A stretch of DNA of 64,000 nucleotides from Rhodobacter calidifons (GCF_011174775.1 NZ_JAANHS010000001.1:124001-188000); one strand, 5' to 3'; shown: positions 33,946 through 42,853, numbered from the stretch's first letter. Notes: a model not told the origin generated them from the sequence alone. Numbers and translations: made by a program.

Positions 33946-35334
33946 ATGCCCCAGACCAGCCCCTCCGGGTCCACCCCAGCCGAGGCGGAAGCCTTTCTCG
34001 CGGCCCATCCCGAGATCGAGGCTTTTGACATTATCCTGCACGACGCCAATGGGATCGGCCGAGGAAAGATCATCAGGCGGCATGAGCTTTTGTCTTTTTA
34101 CAACAACGGCCGCCATCTGCCGATTTCCATTCTCGGCCTCGACATCTGCGGCGAGGATGTGCACGAGACCGGCCTGATCTGGGATCAGGGCGACGGCGAC
34201 CTGCGGGCCTGGCCGATCCCCGGCACGCTGAAGCCGCTGCACAACACCCGGCCCCCGCGCGGCGAGGTGTTCATGTCGATGTACACCCTCGACGGCGCCC
34301 CGATGACCTCGGACCCCCGCCATGCGCTGCAACGGCAGGTGGACCTGCTGGCCGCCGAGGGCCTGCACCCCGCCGGCGCCTTCGAGCTGGAATTCTTCCT
34401 TCTCGACCCCGAACGCGGCCCGGACGGCAAGATGCAGCCCGCGCGCGACGTGCTGGACCGCCGATCCTCCCGCAAGACCGAGGTCTATTCGGTCGATCAC
34501 CTGCACGGGATGCTGCCGCTCTTCTCCGACATCTACGCAGGCGCCGAGAAGGCCGGGATCAAGGCCGAGACGCTGATCTCCGAATACGCCCCCGGCCAGT
34601 ATGAACTGACGTTGCACTACCGCACCGACGTGATGCAGGCCGCCGACGACCTGATGCGCCTGAAGCGGATCGTCCGCGCCCAGGCCCGCGCGCATGGCGT
34701 CGTCGCCTGTTTCATGGCCAAGCCGAACGAGAACTACGCGGGCTCGGGCATGCATTTCCACGTCTCGCTGCTGGACGACGGGGGCCGGAATGTCTTTGTC
34801 GAGGCCGAAGAGGGCAAGTGGAACCCCACGCTCCTGCACGCGCTTGGCGGCCTGAAGCAGACCATGGGCGAATCGATGCTGGTCTTCGCCCCCCACGCCA
34901 ATTCCTGGCGCCGCTTTGCCAACCAGAGCTATGCGCCGGTCAGCCCAAGCTGGGGCGTCAACAACCGCTCGGTCGCGCTGCGGATTCCGGCGGGCGACAT
35001 CAAGGCGCGGCGGATCGAACATCGCCCGGCTGGGGTGGACGCGAACCCCTATCTGGTCGCCGCGACCGTGCTGGCGGGGGTCCGCAAGGGCATGCAGGAA
35101 AAGATCGACCCCGGCCCGGAAACCACCGGCAACGGCTATGCCGACGAGGACAGCGTGGGCATCCCGACCGACTGGAAGGCCGCCATCGACGCCGCGAAAC
35201 GGTCGGGCTTCCTGAAGGACGCGCTGGGTGAGGACATGCACCGCACCTTCACCGCGATCATCGCCGCCGAATATGCCCGCGTGATGCGCACGGTCAGCGA
35301 GGTGGACTTCGACCTCTACCTGCACACGGTCTGA
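33946..35334 (+). CDS. Glutamine-synthetase-family ligase (gamma-glutamyl-amine synthetase type)
   Basis: The 462-residue protein has the glutamine synthetase catalytic domain: AFELEFFLLD, GSGMHFHVSLLD, and RIEHRPAGVDANPYL at the end of the active site. It lacks the adenylylation-loop Tyr of true GlnA. The family includes PuuA, IpuC and related enzymes that ligate glutamate to amines. Tight linkage to the class III aminotransferase supports an amine-catabolic role. The gene ends 10 bases before a twin palindrome. Confidence 0.9.
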   Translation: MPQTSPSGSTPAEAEAFLAAHPEIEAFDIILHDANGIGRGKIIRRHELLSFYNNGRHLPISILGLDICGEDVHETGLIWDQGDGDLRAWPIPGTLKPLHNTRPPRGEVFMSMYTLDGAPMTSDPRHALQRQVDLLAAEGLHPAGAFELEFFLLDPERGPDGKMQPARDVLDRRSSRKTEVYSVDHLHGMLPLFSDIYAGAEKAGIKAETLISEYAPGQYELTLHYRTDVMQAADDLMRLKRIVRAQARAHGVVACFMAKPNENYAGSGMHFHVSLLDDGGRNVFVEAEEGKWNPTLLHALGGLKQTMGESMLVFAPHANSWRRFANQSYAPVSPSWGVNNRSVALRIPAGDIKARRIEHRPAGVDANPYLVAATVLAGVRKGMQEKIDPGPETTGNGYADEDSVGIPTDWKAAIDAAKRSGFLKDALGEDMHRTFTAIIAAEYARVMRTVSEVDFDLYLHTV

Positions 35335-35344
35335 AATCCGGGCG

Positions 35345-35389
35345 CCGATTTCTTTCAAGAAATCGGCCCGGATCCTTCAAAGGATCCGG
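35345..35389. repeat. Twin palindrome, family B copy 3, in a convergent gap
   Basis: Palindromes 35345-35366 (arms CCGATTTCTT and AAGAAATCGG) and 35368-35389 (arms CCGGATCCTT and AAGGATCCGG), each with a two-base loop and separated by one base. The element fills the whole 56-base gap between the convergent ligase and chelatase genes, so it is well placed as a two-way terminator. Confidence 0.92.
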
Positions 35390-35390
35390 C

Positions 35391-36095
35391 TCACCGCATC
35401 CACCGGCAGGCTCCGGAACAGACCGGCACGCCCCGCGCGATCGCCGCCGCGATGAGCTTCGGCACCCGCGCATCCAGACCGACCGGCGGCAGGATGCGCC
35501 CGGTGAAGCCCGCTTCCGCCAGTGCGGCCGGGATGTCCTCGCTGACATGCCCGCCCTCGGCCGCAAAGAACGGCAGGCAGACCCCGCCGCGCCCGGTCAG
35601 CCCGGTCAGCCCGGACAGCCGAGGCTCCTGGTCGATGAACCCCGCAGCGACGACCGCCCCGGTCCCTGCCGCGATCCGTCCGGCCACATGGAAGGCGATG
35701 TCGGCGGGCGCCGAGGACTTGAACGACCCATGCGCCGCCAGGATGACCTGATCCGCCCCCGCCTCTCGCACCAGCGTCACGCAGAGCTCATGCACCGCAG
35801 GATCGCAGCCGAAGGGCTCCAGCACCGTCCAGCCCTCCGCCCCCGCCGCGCGCAGCCGTTGCGGGATCTGCACCCGGACGAACCAGCCGCCCGCCATGAA
35901 CATCGGAAAGACCACGCCCCCCGCCCGCCCTTCGACGGTGCGGGCGATGGCGCCCTCTTCGGCCAGCGTCGCCGCGCCCACCGACCAGCCCGGCATCAGC
36001 CGCTCGACCCGCGCCGCCAGCTCTTCCAGCGCGGCACCGGCAGGGCGGGGGTCGGAGGGCTGGCCGTGGGCCAGGATCAGGGCGCATTGCGTCAT
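35391..36095 (-). CDS. CbiX/SirB-type sirohydrochlorin chelatase-like protein
   Basis: The 234-residue protein has two half-domains, each with a CbiX-type start: ILAHGQPSD with His10 and ILAAHGSFKSSAP in the second half. Both histidines match metal-insertion residues of class II chelatases that put cobalt or iron into sirohydrochlorin. No other cobalamin or siroheme gene is in the window, so the metal is unassigned. The C-terminus ends CSGACRWMR. It is convergent with the ligase gene. Confidence 0.82.
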   Translation of the reverse strand: MTQCALILAHGQPSDPRPAGAALEELAARVERLMPGWSVGAATLAEEGAIARTVEGRAGGVVFPMFMAGGWFVRVQIPQRLRAAGAEGWTVLEPFGCDPAVHELCVTLVREAGADQVILAAHGSFKSSAPADIAFHVAGRIAAGTGAVVAAGFIDQEPRLSGLTGLTGRGGVCLPFFAAEGGHVSEDIPAALAEAGFTGRILPPVGLDARVPKLIAAAIARGVPVCSGACRWMR

Positions 36096-36137
36096 GCCGC
36101 CTAAGCTGACGCAGCGCGGCCCGGGGTCAAGCCCGCC

Positions 36138-37268
36138 TCAGGGCATCCGGCTGGCGATATAGCGGGCGAAGTCGTAATTCGGCCGTTCCAGATGGCTCAG
36201 CGCCCCAGGGCTCGACAGACCCGCGCACAGACCCTTCCAGACCCGTTCGACGCAGCCCTTGTCCTCGACATTCACGTCGTCAAGCAGGGCCTTGAGCGCC
36301 GCCAGATGCCGCTTGGCCTCCGGGTCGGCGCACCAGTCGGCACTCATGCCCCCGCCGAACAGCACCCGGACCGAGCCCGGACCGTCGGGCGTCAGGCTGA
36401 GATACCAGAAATACCCCGGCGTCAGCGTGATCAGCAGCGCCGGGTAGATCGCCAGCAGCCAGGTGATCCGCCGCTGGTCGCCCACCAGAACCCGGTTCGA
36501 CGGATGCGCCAGCGCCAGCGGGATCGAGTCGTTCTTCACGATCCAGTGGTAGTTGAACGCCTCCTCTCCCGGCGGGCATTCCATCAGGTTCAGGTCGCAG
36601 GACCCGCCGATGGTGCCGGCATGGCAGACCGGCAGGTGGTAGCTTTCCATGAAGTTCTCGGCCAGAACCTTCCAGTTGGTGTCCCAGCGGAATTCCTCGC
36701 GGAAGACCTCGCGGTAGGTGGCCATCGGCAGGTGGCCCACCAGCCGGTCCACCCCCGCCAGCCGCTTTGCCACCGGCGGCGCCTCGGGGTTCAGCGTGAC
36801 CATGATCCAGCCCTGCCAGTCCTCGACCCGGATCGCGGGCAGCTTCACCTCCTCCTTGCAGAACCCCTCGTTCCGCGCCATCGCCGGGGCGCCGCGCAGG
36901 CTGCCGTCCAGATTGTAGGTCCAGGCGTGATAGGGGCAGACGATGGACCGCACATTGCCCCGGCCTTCCAGCAGCGTGCTCATCCGGTGGCGGCAGACGT
37001 TTGACATCCCCCGCAACACCCCCTCGCGGTCGCGCAGGATGATGACCGGCTCGCCCGCGATCACCATGGTCAGATAGTCGCCGGGGGCAGGCAGCGCATC
37101 CGCCCGGCCCGCACAGAGCCACTCCTGCGCGAAGATGTGCCGCTCTTCCGCCTGCGCGAAGGCGGCCGAGGTATAGACCGATTTCGGCATGGCCCGGGCG
37201 CGCTCGAACGGGACCGCGACATTGGCGCGCAACTCGGCGATGGCAAGCGCGGCGTCGTGCTGGGTCAT
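36138..37268 (-). CDS. Rieske-type oxygenase alpha subunit
   Basis: The 376-residue protein has a Rieske [2Fe-2S] centre (C92, H94, C111, H114 in CRHRM and CPYHAW) and the mononuclear iron site with H211 and H216 in ENFMESYHLPVCHAG. This is the ring-hydroxylating oxygenase fold, and the group also covers choline, carnitine and betaine monooxygenases or demethylases. ATG 37268 has CAGGAG upstream; the ATG seven codons earlier is possible. No reductase or ferredoxin gene is adjacent, so electrons come from elsewhere. Confidence 0.9.
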   Translation of the reverse strand: MTQHDAALAIAELRANVAVPFERARAMPKSVYTSAAFAQAEERHIFAQEWLCAGRADALPAPGDYLTMVIAGEPVIILRDREGVLRGMSNVCRHRMSTLLEGRGNVRSIVCPYHAWTYNLDGSLRGAPAMARNEGFCKEEVKLPAIRVEDWQGWIMVTLNPEAPPVAKRLAGVDRLVGHLPMATYREVFREEFRWDTNWKVLAENFMESYHLPVCHAGTIGGSCDLNLMECPPGEEAFNYHWIVKNDSIPLALAHPSNRVLVGDQRRITWLLAIYPALLITLTPGYFWYLSLTPDGPGSVRVLFGGGMSADWCADPEAKRHLAALKALLDDVNVEDKGCVERVWKGLCAGLSSPGALSHLERPNYDFARYIASRMP

Positions 37269-37331
37269 GGGCGTGTTCTCCTGCCTCATCCTGCCCCCCG
37301 GACCACCCTCCCGCCAGCGGAAAGCCGACGT

Positions 37332-37976
37332 TCAGCCGGGGAAATGCGCCCTGATCGCGGCGGCGAAGGCCTCGGCCAGGGCAGGGTTCGCCTCGGCGTC
37401 ATAATGGATCCCGTCGATGGGCGAAACCCTGACCACCTGCCCTGCATCCAGGAAAGGCACGCCCGCCCGCCGTGCCGCCGCCGCCACCTCTGCGGCCAGC
37501 TGCCGCGACTTCGCCGCCCCGCCCGCGAACATCCCCGCAAGGCAGCCGACCTCTTCGATCGGCGGCGGCGCCACCAGCAGCACGCCCGGCGCCCGCCTCC
37601 CCGGCCCGCAGTCCGAGCCCAGGATCACCCGCACCAGCCGCTCCAGCGACAGGGCGATGTCGCAGGCATTGACCGAAAAGCGCTGCTTCAGGTCGTTGGT
37701 GCCCAGCATGACCAGCACCACGTCCAGCGGCTTGTGGCTTTCCAGCAGCGCGGGCAGCACCGTCAACCCGTTGCGATGCGCGCCCTCCACCGGGTCGTCA
37801 TGCACCGTCGTGCGGCCCGGATGGCCCTCGGCGATCACCTCCCAGTCCGGCATCAGCTTCGCCAGCCGCCCCGCCCAGCGTTCGTCCCGGTCAAAGCGCG
37901 CGCCCGCGCCCAGGTCCGGCATCGGCATCGTGCCATGGGTATTGCTGTCGCCGAAAAGCAGGATTGTCCGTGTCAT
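37332..37976 (-). CDS. SGNH/GDSL-family hydrolase (arylesterase-like)
   Basis: The 214-residue protein has the GDS block ILLFGDSNTHG with nucleophile Ser11, the Asn block VMLGTNDLK and the catalytic Asp-His pair in SPIDGIHYDAEAN, in the order of SGNH hydrolases. It resembles the arylesterase/acyl-esterase group. There is no signal peptide, so it acts in the cytoplasm. It lies 63 bases upstream of the Rieske gene on the same strand and may be co-transcribed. Substrate unknown. Confidence 0.87.
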   Translation of the reverse strand: MTRTILLFGDSNTHGTMPMPDLGAGARFDRDERWAGRLAKLMPDWEVIAEGHPGRTTVHDDPVEGAHRNGLTVLPALLESHKPLDVVLVMLGTNDLKQRFSVNACDIALSLERLVRVILGSDCGPGRRAPGVLLVAPPPIEEVGCLAGMFAGGAAKSRQLAAEVAAAARRAGVPFLDAGQVVRVSPIDGIHYDAEANPALAEAFAAAIRAHFPG

Positions 37977-38104
37977 TGCCGATCTCCCGAATGCCCGGTC
38001 AGGCTAGCGCCCGCGCGCCGGGAAATCCACCCGCGGCGCGCCGGGCAGGCACAGGTCCTGATTGACGTACCTCACCCGGCACCCGATACTCGCGGCCGAG
38101 GAAA

Positions 38105-39172
38105 GTGGAGCCCCTCTTGCGGCCAACCGTGAACGACATCGCCCGCGAAGCGGGTGTCAGCCTTGCCACCGTCGATCGTGTGCTGAACGCGCGTCCGGGG
38201 GTGCGGGAAAAGACCGTCAAGGCGGTGAACGACGCCATCGCGCGGCTGGGCTATGTCCGCGACCTCAGCGCCGCGAACCTGGCGCGCAGCCGCAGCTATC
38301 GGCTGGCCGTCCTGCTTCCGGACACGGAAAGCCAGTTCATTCAATCCCTTGCGGCCGCCCTGGTCGAGGCCGGCCAGGCCGCCGCCACCAGCCGGACCGA
38401 GCTGCGCCTGCTCCGCTTTCCGGCCGAGGACCCGCATGCCCTGGCCGCTCTCCTGGGCAGCCTGGCTGACCGCGACTATGCCGGCGTTGCGCTGATGGCG
38501 CCGGAAACGCCCGTTGTGCGCGATGCGGTCCGGGCCCTGCGCGCCCGGGGCCTGCCCGTGGTCGCCCTGGTCTCGGACCTGCCCAACGCCGACCATTTCA
38601 TCGGCATCGACAACCGCGCCGCGGGCCGGACGGCCGGGGTGCTGATGGGCCGCTTTCTGGGGGGCGGTCCGGGGCAGGTCATGGTTTTGGGCCAGTCGCT
38701 CCTGGCGCGCGACATGATCGAACGCCGCCGCGGCTTTGACGAGGTGATGCTGCGCGACTTTCCGGGGCTCGAGGTGCTGCAATCGCTGGAAACCCACGGC
38801 TCGCCCGCGACCCTGCGCCAGGTGGTGGTCGAGATGCTGGCCAATGCCCCCAGGATCAGGGGCATCTATGCCATGGGCGGGGGGAACAGATCCCTGACGC
38901 AAGTGCTTGCCGAAACGGGACTTTCCGGCAAACTGACGGTCATCTGCCACGAACTGACCCCCCATGTCCGCCAGGCGCTGACGACCGGAGAGATCGCCGC
39001 CGTCATCACCCAGAACCTGGGCCATCTTGCCCGTTCGACCCTGCGCGTGCTGCGCGCCAAGGCCGACCGGCAGCCGCTGGACGCAGCCCAGGAACAGATT
39101 CGAATCGAGATCGTCCTGCGCGAGAACCTGCCCGTCCTGCCCCTTCCCTCGGCCATCGACCCGCTGGCCTGA
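38105..39172 (+). CDS. LacI-family transcriptional regulator
   Basis: The 355-residue regulator has the LacI helix-turn-helix (TVNDIAREAGVSLATVDRVLNARPGVREKT, read here in pieces) near residues 8-35 and a periplasmic-binding-like sensor domain. The frame opens with GTG at 38105; TTG at 38117, with GTGGAG upstream, is an equally reasonable start. A partial operator-like TGACGTACCTCA lies upstream at 38063-38074, and a full palindrome stands downstream before the sugar importer genes, so it probably controls both itself and the importer. Confidence 0.9.
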   Translation: MEPLLRPTVNDIAREAGVSLATVDRVLNARPGVREKTVKAVNDAIARLGYVRDLSAANLARSRSYRLAVLLPDTESQFIQSLAAALVEAGQAAATSRTELRLLRFPAEDPHALAALLGSLADRDYAGVALMAPETPVVRDAVRALRARGLPVVALVSDLPNADHFIGIDNRAAGRTAGVLMGRFLGGGPGQVMVLGQSLLARDMIERRRGFDEVMLRDFPGLEVLQSLETHGSPATLRQVVVEMLANAPRIRGIYAMGGGNRSLTQVLAETGLSGKLTVICHELTPHVRQALTTGEIAAVITQNLGHLARSTLRVLRAKADRQPLDAAQEQIRIEIVLRENLPVLPLPSAIDPLA

Positions 39173-39213
39173 GCCGACCTCAAATCGCTTTGATCCCCGC
39201 GGCCACTGAAATC

Positions 39214-39229
39214 TGAGGTACGCACCTCA
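39214..39229. promoter_or_regulatory. Candidate LacI-type operator before the sugar/polyol importer
   Basis: TGAGGT (39214-39219) and ACCTCA (39224-39229) form an inverted repeat with a four-base centre, 100 bases before the binding-protein start. A variant TGACGTACCTCA at 38063-38074 lies before the regulator itself, and share of the ACCTCA half supports one regulator serving both sites. Confidence 0.65.
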
Positions 39230-39328
39230 AAAATGCTTTACAGGCCGCCGCGCTTCTGCCTATCGTCCGGTCAATCCGAAGAAGGCCCGGCATCCGCACG
39301 GGTCCGCCACATCAACCGGGAGGACTAC

Positions 39329-40645
39329 ATGAAACGGACGACTCTGGCCGCTTCGGCGGCTGTTGCTCTGGCCTGGGCGTCCCAGGCCAATGCCCAGGCG
39401 AACGAGCTGACGCTGTGCTGGGCCGCCTGGGATCCGGCCAATGCGCTGGTGGAACTGTCCAAGGACTTCGAGGCCCAGTCCGGCATCAGGATGAAGTTCG
39501 AATTCGTGCCCTGGCCGAACTTCGCCGACCGCATCCTGAACGAGCTCAACTCGGGCGGCCAGCTCTGCGACCTGCTGATCGGCGACAGCCAGTGGATCGG
39601 CGGCGCCGCCGAGAACGGCTGGTATGTCAAGCTGAACGACTTCTTCGACGCCGAAGGCATCAGCATGGACGACTTCGCCCCCGCGACCGTCTATGCCTAT
39701 TCGACCTGGCCCAAGGGCACGCCCAACTACTACGCGCTGCCCGCGATGGGCGATGCGAACGGCTGGTTCTACCGCAAGGACTGGTTCAACCGCGACGACA
39801 TCAAGGCCGCCTACAAGGAGGCCACCGGCCAGGACCTGCGCGAACCGCAAAGCCAGAAAGAGCTTCTCCAGATCGCCCAGTTCTTCCAGGGCCGCGAGAT
39901 CGACGGCAAGACGGTCTATGGCGCCTCGATCTTCACCGAACGGGGCTCGGAAGGCATCACCATGGGCGCGACCGGCGCGCTGTACGCCTGGGGGTTCAAG
40001 TATGAGAACACCCCCGGCAGCTATGACATGGAAGGCGCGGTGAACAGCCCCGAGGCGGTGGAAGCCCTTGAATTCTACAAGGAACTCTACAAGACCGCGA
40101 CGCCGCCCGGCTATGACAACGCCTACATGGAACAGTCGCTTGACGCCTTCAAGTCGGGCCAGGTGGCGATGGCGATGAACTGGTTCGCCTTCTTCCCCGG
40201 CCTCTACGCCGACCCCAACACCGGCGGCGACAAGATCGACTTCTTCGTGAACCCGCCGCAGAACGTCGCGGCCTCCACCCTCGGCGGCCAGGGCATTTCC
40301 GTTGTGGCCAACACCGACAACATGGACGGCGCGCTGGCCTACATCAAATGGTTCGCCCAGCCCGACGTGCAGAAGAAATGGTGGGCCGCCGGCGGCTATT
40401 CCTGCCACAAGGCGGTGCTGGAGGACCCGAACTTCGTGAACACCGCGCCCTTCGCCGGCGACTTCCTTCAGGCGATGGCGGGCGTCCAGGACTTCTGGCA
40501 GGAACCGGCCTATGCCCAGCTTCTTCTGGCCATGCAGGCGCGGCTGCACAACTACATCGTGGCCGACCAGGGCACGGCGAAAGAGGCGCTGGACGGGCTG
40601 ATCGCCGACTGGACCGAGATCTTCCAGGACGAAGGCAAGCTGTGA
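39329..40645 (+). CDS. ABC transporter sugar/polyol-binding protein (family 1)
   Basis: The 438-residue protein starts with a signal peptide (about residues 1-23, ending QANAQA) and has the family 1 solute-binding fold. The ATG at 39329 has GGGAGGA six bases upstream, and it is the only start giving a signal peptide. It heads the operon of two permeases, a small membrane protein, two ATPases and a kinase. The substrate cannot be read from the sequence; the kinase suggests a three- or four-carbon ketose or its polyol. Confidence 0.92.
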   Translation: MKRTTLAASAAVALAWASQANAQANELTLCWAAWDPANALVELSKDFEAQSGIRMKFEFVPWPNFADRILNELNSGGQLCDLLIGDSQWIGGAAENGWYVKLNDFFDAEGISMDDFAPATVYAYSTWPKGTPNYYALPAMGDANGWFYRKDWFNRDDIKAAYKEATGQDLREPQSQKELLQIAQFFQGREIDGKTVYGASIFTERGSEGITMGATGALYAWGFKYENTPGSYDMEGAVNSPEAVEALEFYKELYKTATPPGYDNAYMEQSLDAFKSGQVAMAMNWFAFFPGLYADPNTGGDKIDFFVNPPQNVAASTLGGQGISVVANTDNMDGALAYIKWFAQPDVQKKWWAAGGYSCHKAVLEDPNFVNTAPFAGDFLQAMAGVQDFWQEPAYAQLLLAMQARLHNYIVADQGTAKEALDGLIADWTEIFQDEGKL

Positions 40646-40656
40646 TCGCGCCCCCG

Positions 40657-40750
40657 CCCCGGGCCTGACCCGGGGTCTCCGACCGCAAGAAGTGACCCCT
40701 CTCCCCATCCGGGGAGAGGGCAGGCCGAGGGGCGACGCCGCCCCCTGCCA
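40657..40750. repeat. Composite repeat (family E plus family C copy 2) between binding protein and permease
   Basis: CCCCGGG (40657-40663) and CCCGGGG (40669-40675) form one hairpin; CCCTCTCCCC (40697-40706) and GGGGAGAGGG (40711-40720) form a REP-like second one with the C-family tail CAGGCCGAGGGGCG. The element fills the gap after the binding-protein gene, where hairpins usually raise binding-protein mRNA over permease mRNA. Confidence 0.8.
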
Positions 40751-40766
40751 ATCCACGGGACATCCG

Positions 40767-41711
40767 ATGCCAAACCCGCTTGAAGCCGCCGCACGCGCCA
40801 CGCCCGCCCCCCTCGCCCGCCGCGTCCGGGGCCTTTCCGACCGCGCCATCGCCTGGATCTTCGTCGCGCCCACGATCTTGCTGCTTCTGGCGATCAACAT
40901 CTTCCCGCTGATCTGGACGGTGCGGCTGTCCTTCACCAACTACGCCGCCAACCGCCCGAACCGCGAGGTGGAATGGGTCGGCCTGCGCAACTATTCCCGC
41001 ATCCTCACCGATGACGGCATCTGGGCCAATATGCAGACCACGGCACATTTCCTGGTCTGGACCATCCTGTTGCAGGTCGTCCTGGGCTTCACCCTCGCCT
41101 GGCTCATCAACCGCAAGTTCAGGGGCAACGACCTCCTGACCACGCTGATCGTGCTGCCGATGATGCTGTCGCCGGCCGTGGTGGGCAATTTCTGGACCTT
41201 CCTCTATCAGCCGCAGATCGGGCTGGTGAACTATGCGGTCGAACTGGTCACCGGCATCCCGGCCTCCAGCTTCTCCATGCTCGGCCCCGGGGGCCTGGCG
41301 AAATGGTCGATCATCATCGTCGACACCTGGATGTGGACGCCCTTCGTCATGCTGATCTGCCTCGCGGGCCTGCGCAGCATCCCCGATTACATCTACGAGG
41401 CCGCCGAGGTGGACCGCGCCTCGAAATGGCGGCAGTTCTGGACGATCACCGTGCCGATGGTGCTGCCCTTCCTGATGCTGGCGGTGCTGTTCCGCGGCAT
41501 CGAGAACTTCAAGATGTTCGACATGGTCGTGCTTCTCACCGGCGGCGGGCCGGGGAACGAAACCCTCCTCGCCTCGATCGACCTCAAGCGCGAAGCCTTC
41601 GAGAAATGGCGGACCGGCTATTCCTCGGCCTATGCGATCATCCTTTTCGTGACGGTCTTCGGCCTCGCCTCGATCTACGTCAAGGCGCTGAACAAGGTGA
41701 AGGAACGGTGA
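40767..41711 (+). CDS. ABC sugar/polyol transporter permease (MalF type)
   Basis: The 314-residue inner-membrane protein has about six membrane helices, the first near residues 31-52, and the coupling loop EAAEVDRASKWRQFWTITVPMVLP. ATG 40767 follows the repeat; longer in-frame reading upstream is repeat-derived. It pairs with the MalG-type permease encoded downstream. Confidence 0.92.
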   Translation: MPNPLEAAARATPAPLARRVRGLSDRAIAWIFVAPTILLLLAINIFPLIWTVRLSFTNYAANRPNREVEWVGLRNYSRILTDDGIWANMQTTAHFLVWTILLQVVLGFTLAWLINRKFRGNDLLTTLIVLPMMLSPAVVGNFWTFLYQPQIGLVNYAVELVTGIPASSFSMLGPGGLAKWSIIIVDTWMWTPFVMLICLAGLRSIPDYIYEAAEVDRASKWRQFWTITVPMVLPFLMLAVLFRGIENFKMFDMVVLLTGGGPGNETLLASIDLKREAFEKWRTGYSSAYAIILFVTVFGLASIYVKALNKVKER

Positions 41712-41744
41712 TGTCCTTGCGTCCAACGCCCCGGCAACCCCATC

Positions 41745-41841
41745 CCGGGCTCGACCCAGCCTGCCCCGGACTTGATCCGGGGGGATCTCTGCCCATCCTC
41801 GCCGCCCGGCCCGACCGGAGGCCCCGGGTCAAGCCCGGGGC
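41745..41841. repeat. Family E mirrored repeat between the two permease genes
   Basis: CCCCGGA-CTTGA-TCCGGGG at 41765-41783 and CCCCGGG-TCAAG-CCCGGGG at 41823-41841 are hairpins in opposite orientation; their loops CTTGA and TCAAG are complementary. The element is inserted between genes that usually overlap. An ATG that overlaps the first permease stop (41711) now opens a short repeat-encoded frame ending at 41866, suggesting disruption of a former direct coupling. Confidence 0.8.
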
Positions 41842-41862
41842 GGGTATCCCAGGAGCCACCCG

Positions 41863-42804
41863 ATGAGCGCCTGGTCCGTCACCGAACCCTCGCGCGCCTC
41901 GAAATGGGTCGCGGGCCTTCTGGTCGTCCTCTACACCTGCATCACCCTCCTGCCCCTGGTCTGGATCATCTCGACCAGCTTCAAGTCCGGGCCGGACAGC
42001 ATCTCCTACCCGCCGAAGATCCTGTTCCAGCCCTCGCTGGAGGGCTACGTCAACCTCTTCACCACGCGCACCCGCATCGCGGCCGAAGACTTCGCGGCCC
42101 TGCCTCCGCCCGAAACCTGGTATGACCGGATCGTGCGCGACCAGGGCATGGTCATCGCCGGGCAATCGCGCTTCGGCGAGCGCTTCCTGAACTCGGTCAT
42201 CATCGGCTTCGGCTCGACCTTCCTGTCGATCTTCCTCGGCACCCTCGCCGCCTATGCCTTTTCCCGCTTCAAGGTGCCGCTGAAGGACGACCTGCTGTTC
42301 TTCATCCTCTCCACCCGGATGATGCCCCCCATCGCCGTCGCCATCCCGATCTACCTGATGTATCGCGAGCTCGGGCTTTCCGACACGCATCTGGGCATGA
42401 TCCTCCTCTACACGGCGGTGAACATCTCGCTGGCCGTGTGGCTCCTGAAAGGCTTCATCGACGAGATCCCCCGCGAATACGAAGAGGCCGCGCTGATCGA
42501 CGGCTACACCCGCTTTCAGGCGTTCCGCAAAGTGGTGCTGCCGCAGGCCGCGACCGGCATCGCCTCGACCGCGATCTTCTGCCTGATCTTCGCCTGGAAC
42601 GAATATGCCTTCGCGGTCCTTCTCACCTCCGGCAATGCCCAGACCGCGCCGCCCTTCATCCCCACGATCATCGGCGTCGGCGGCCAGGACTGGCCCGCCG
42701 TGGCGGCCGGGGCGACCCTGTTCCTTCTTCCCGTCATGATCTTCACCATCCTTCTGCGCAAACACCTCCTGCGCGGGATCACCTTCGGAGCCGTGCGCAA
42801 ATGA
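41863..42804 (+). CDS. ABC sugar/polyol transporter permease (MalG type)
   Basis: The 313-residue protein has an N-terminal membrane helix (about 15-37), a periplasmic stretch to about 100, and a permease core with the coupling loop EYEEAALIDGYTRFQAFRKVVLPQA. It is the partner of the upstream MalF-type permease. The start lies just downstream of the family E element with AGGAG near the ATG. Confidence 0.92.
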   Translation: MSAWSVTEPSRASKWVAGLLVVLYTCITLLPLVWIISTSFKSGPDSISYPPKILFQPSLEGYVNLFTTRTRIAAEDFAALPPPETWYDRIVRDQGMVIAGQSRFGERFLNSVIIGFGSTFLSIFLGTLAAYAFSRFKVPLKDDLLFFILSTRMMPPIAVAIPIYLMYRELGLSDTHLGMILLYTAVNISLAVWLLKGFIDEIPREYEEAALIDGYTRFQAFRKVVLPQAATGIASTAIFCLIFAWNEYAFAVLLTSGNAQTAPPFIPTIIGVGGQDWPAVAAGATLFLLPVMIFTILLRKHLLRGITFGAVRK

Positions 42805-42821
42805 CCGCGATCCTCATCCCG

Positions 42822-42853
42822 TTCATCTGTCCCCAAATATCCCCGCCGGAGGC
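42822..42853 (+). repeat. Family A repeat, copy 3
   Basis: TTCATCTGTCC then AAATATCCCCGCCGGAGGC, the same shortened version seen at 60062-60088, in the 91-base gap between the second permease and the small membrane protein. The GC-rich hairpin of copies 1, 2 and 4 is reduced here to GCC-GGAGGC. Confidence 0.65.

Noticed and set aside
36138-37268. Naming the Rieske protein as carnitine or choline monooxygenase
   Set aside because: The iron ligands are shared by all ring-hydroxylating oxygenases; nothing seen decides the substrate, and no reductase partner is adjacent.
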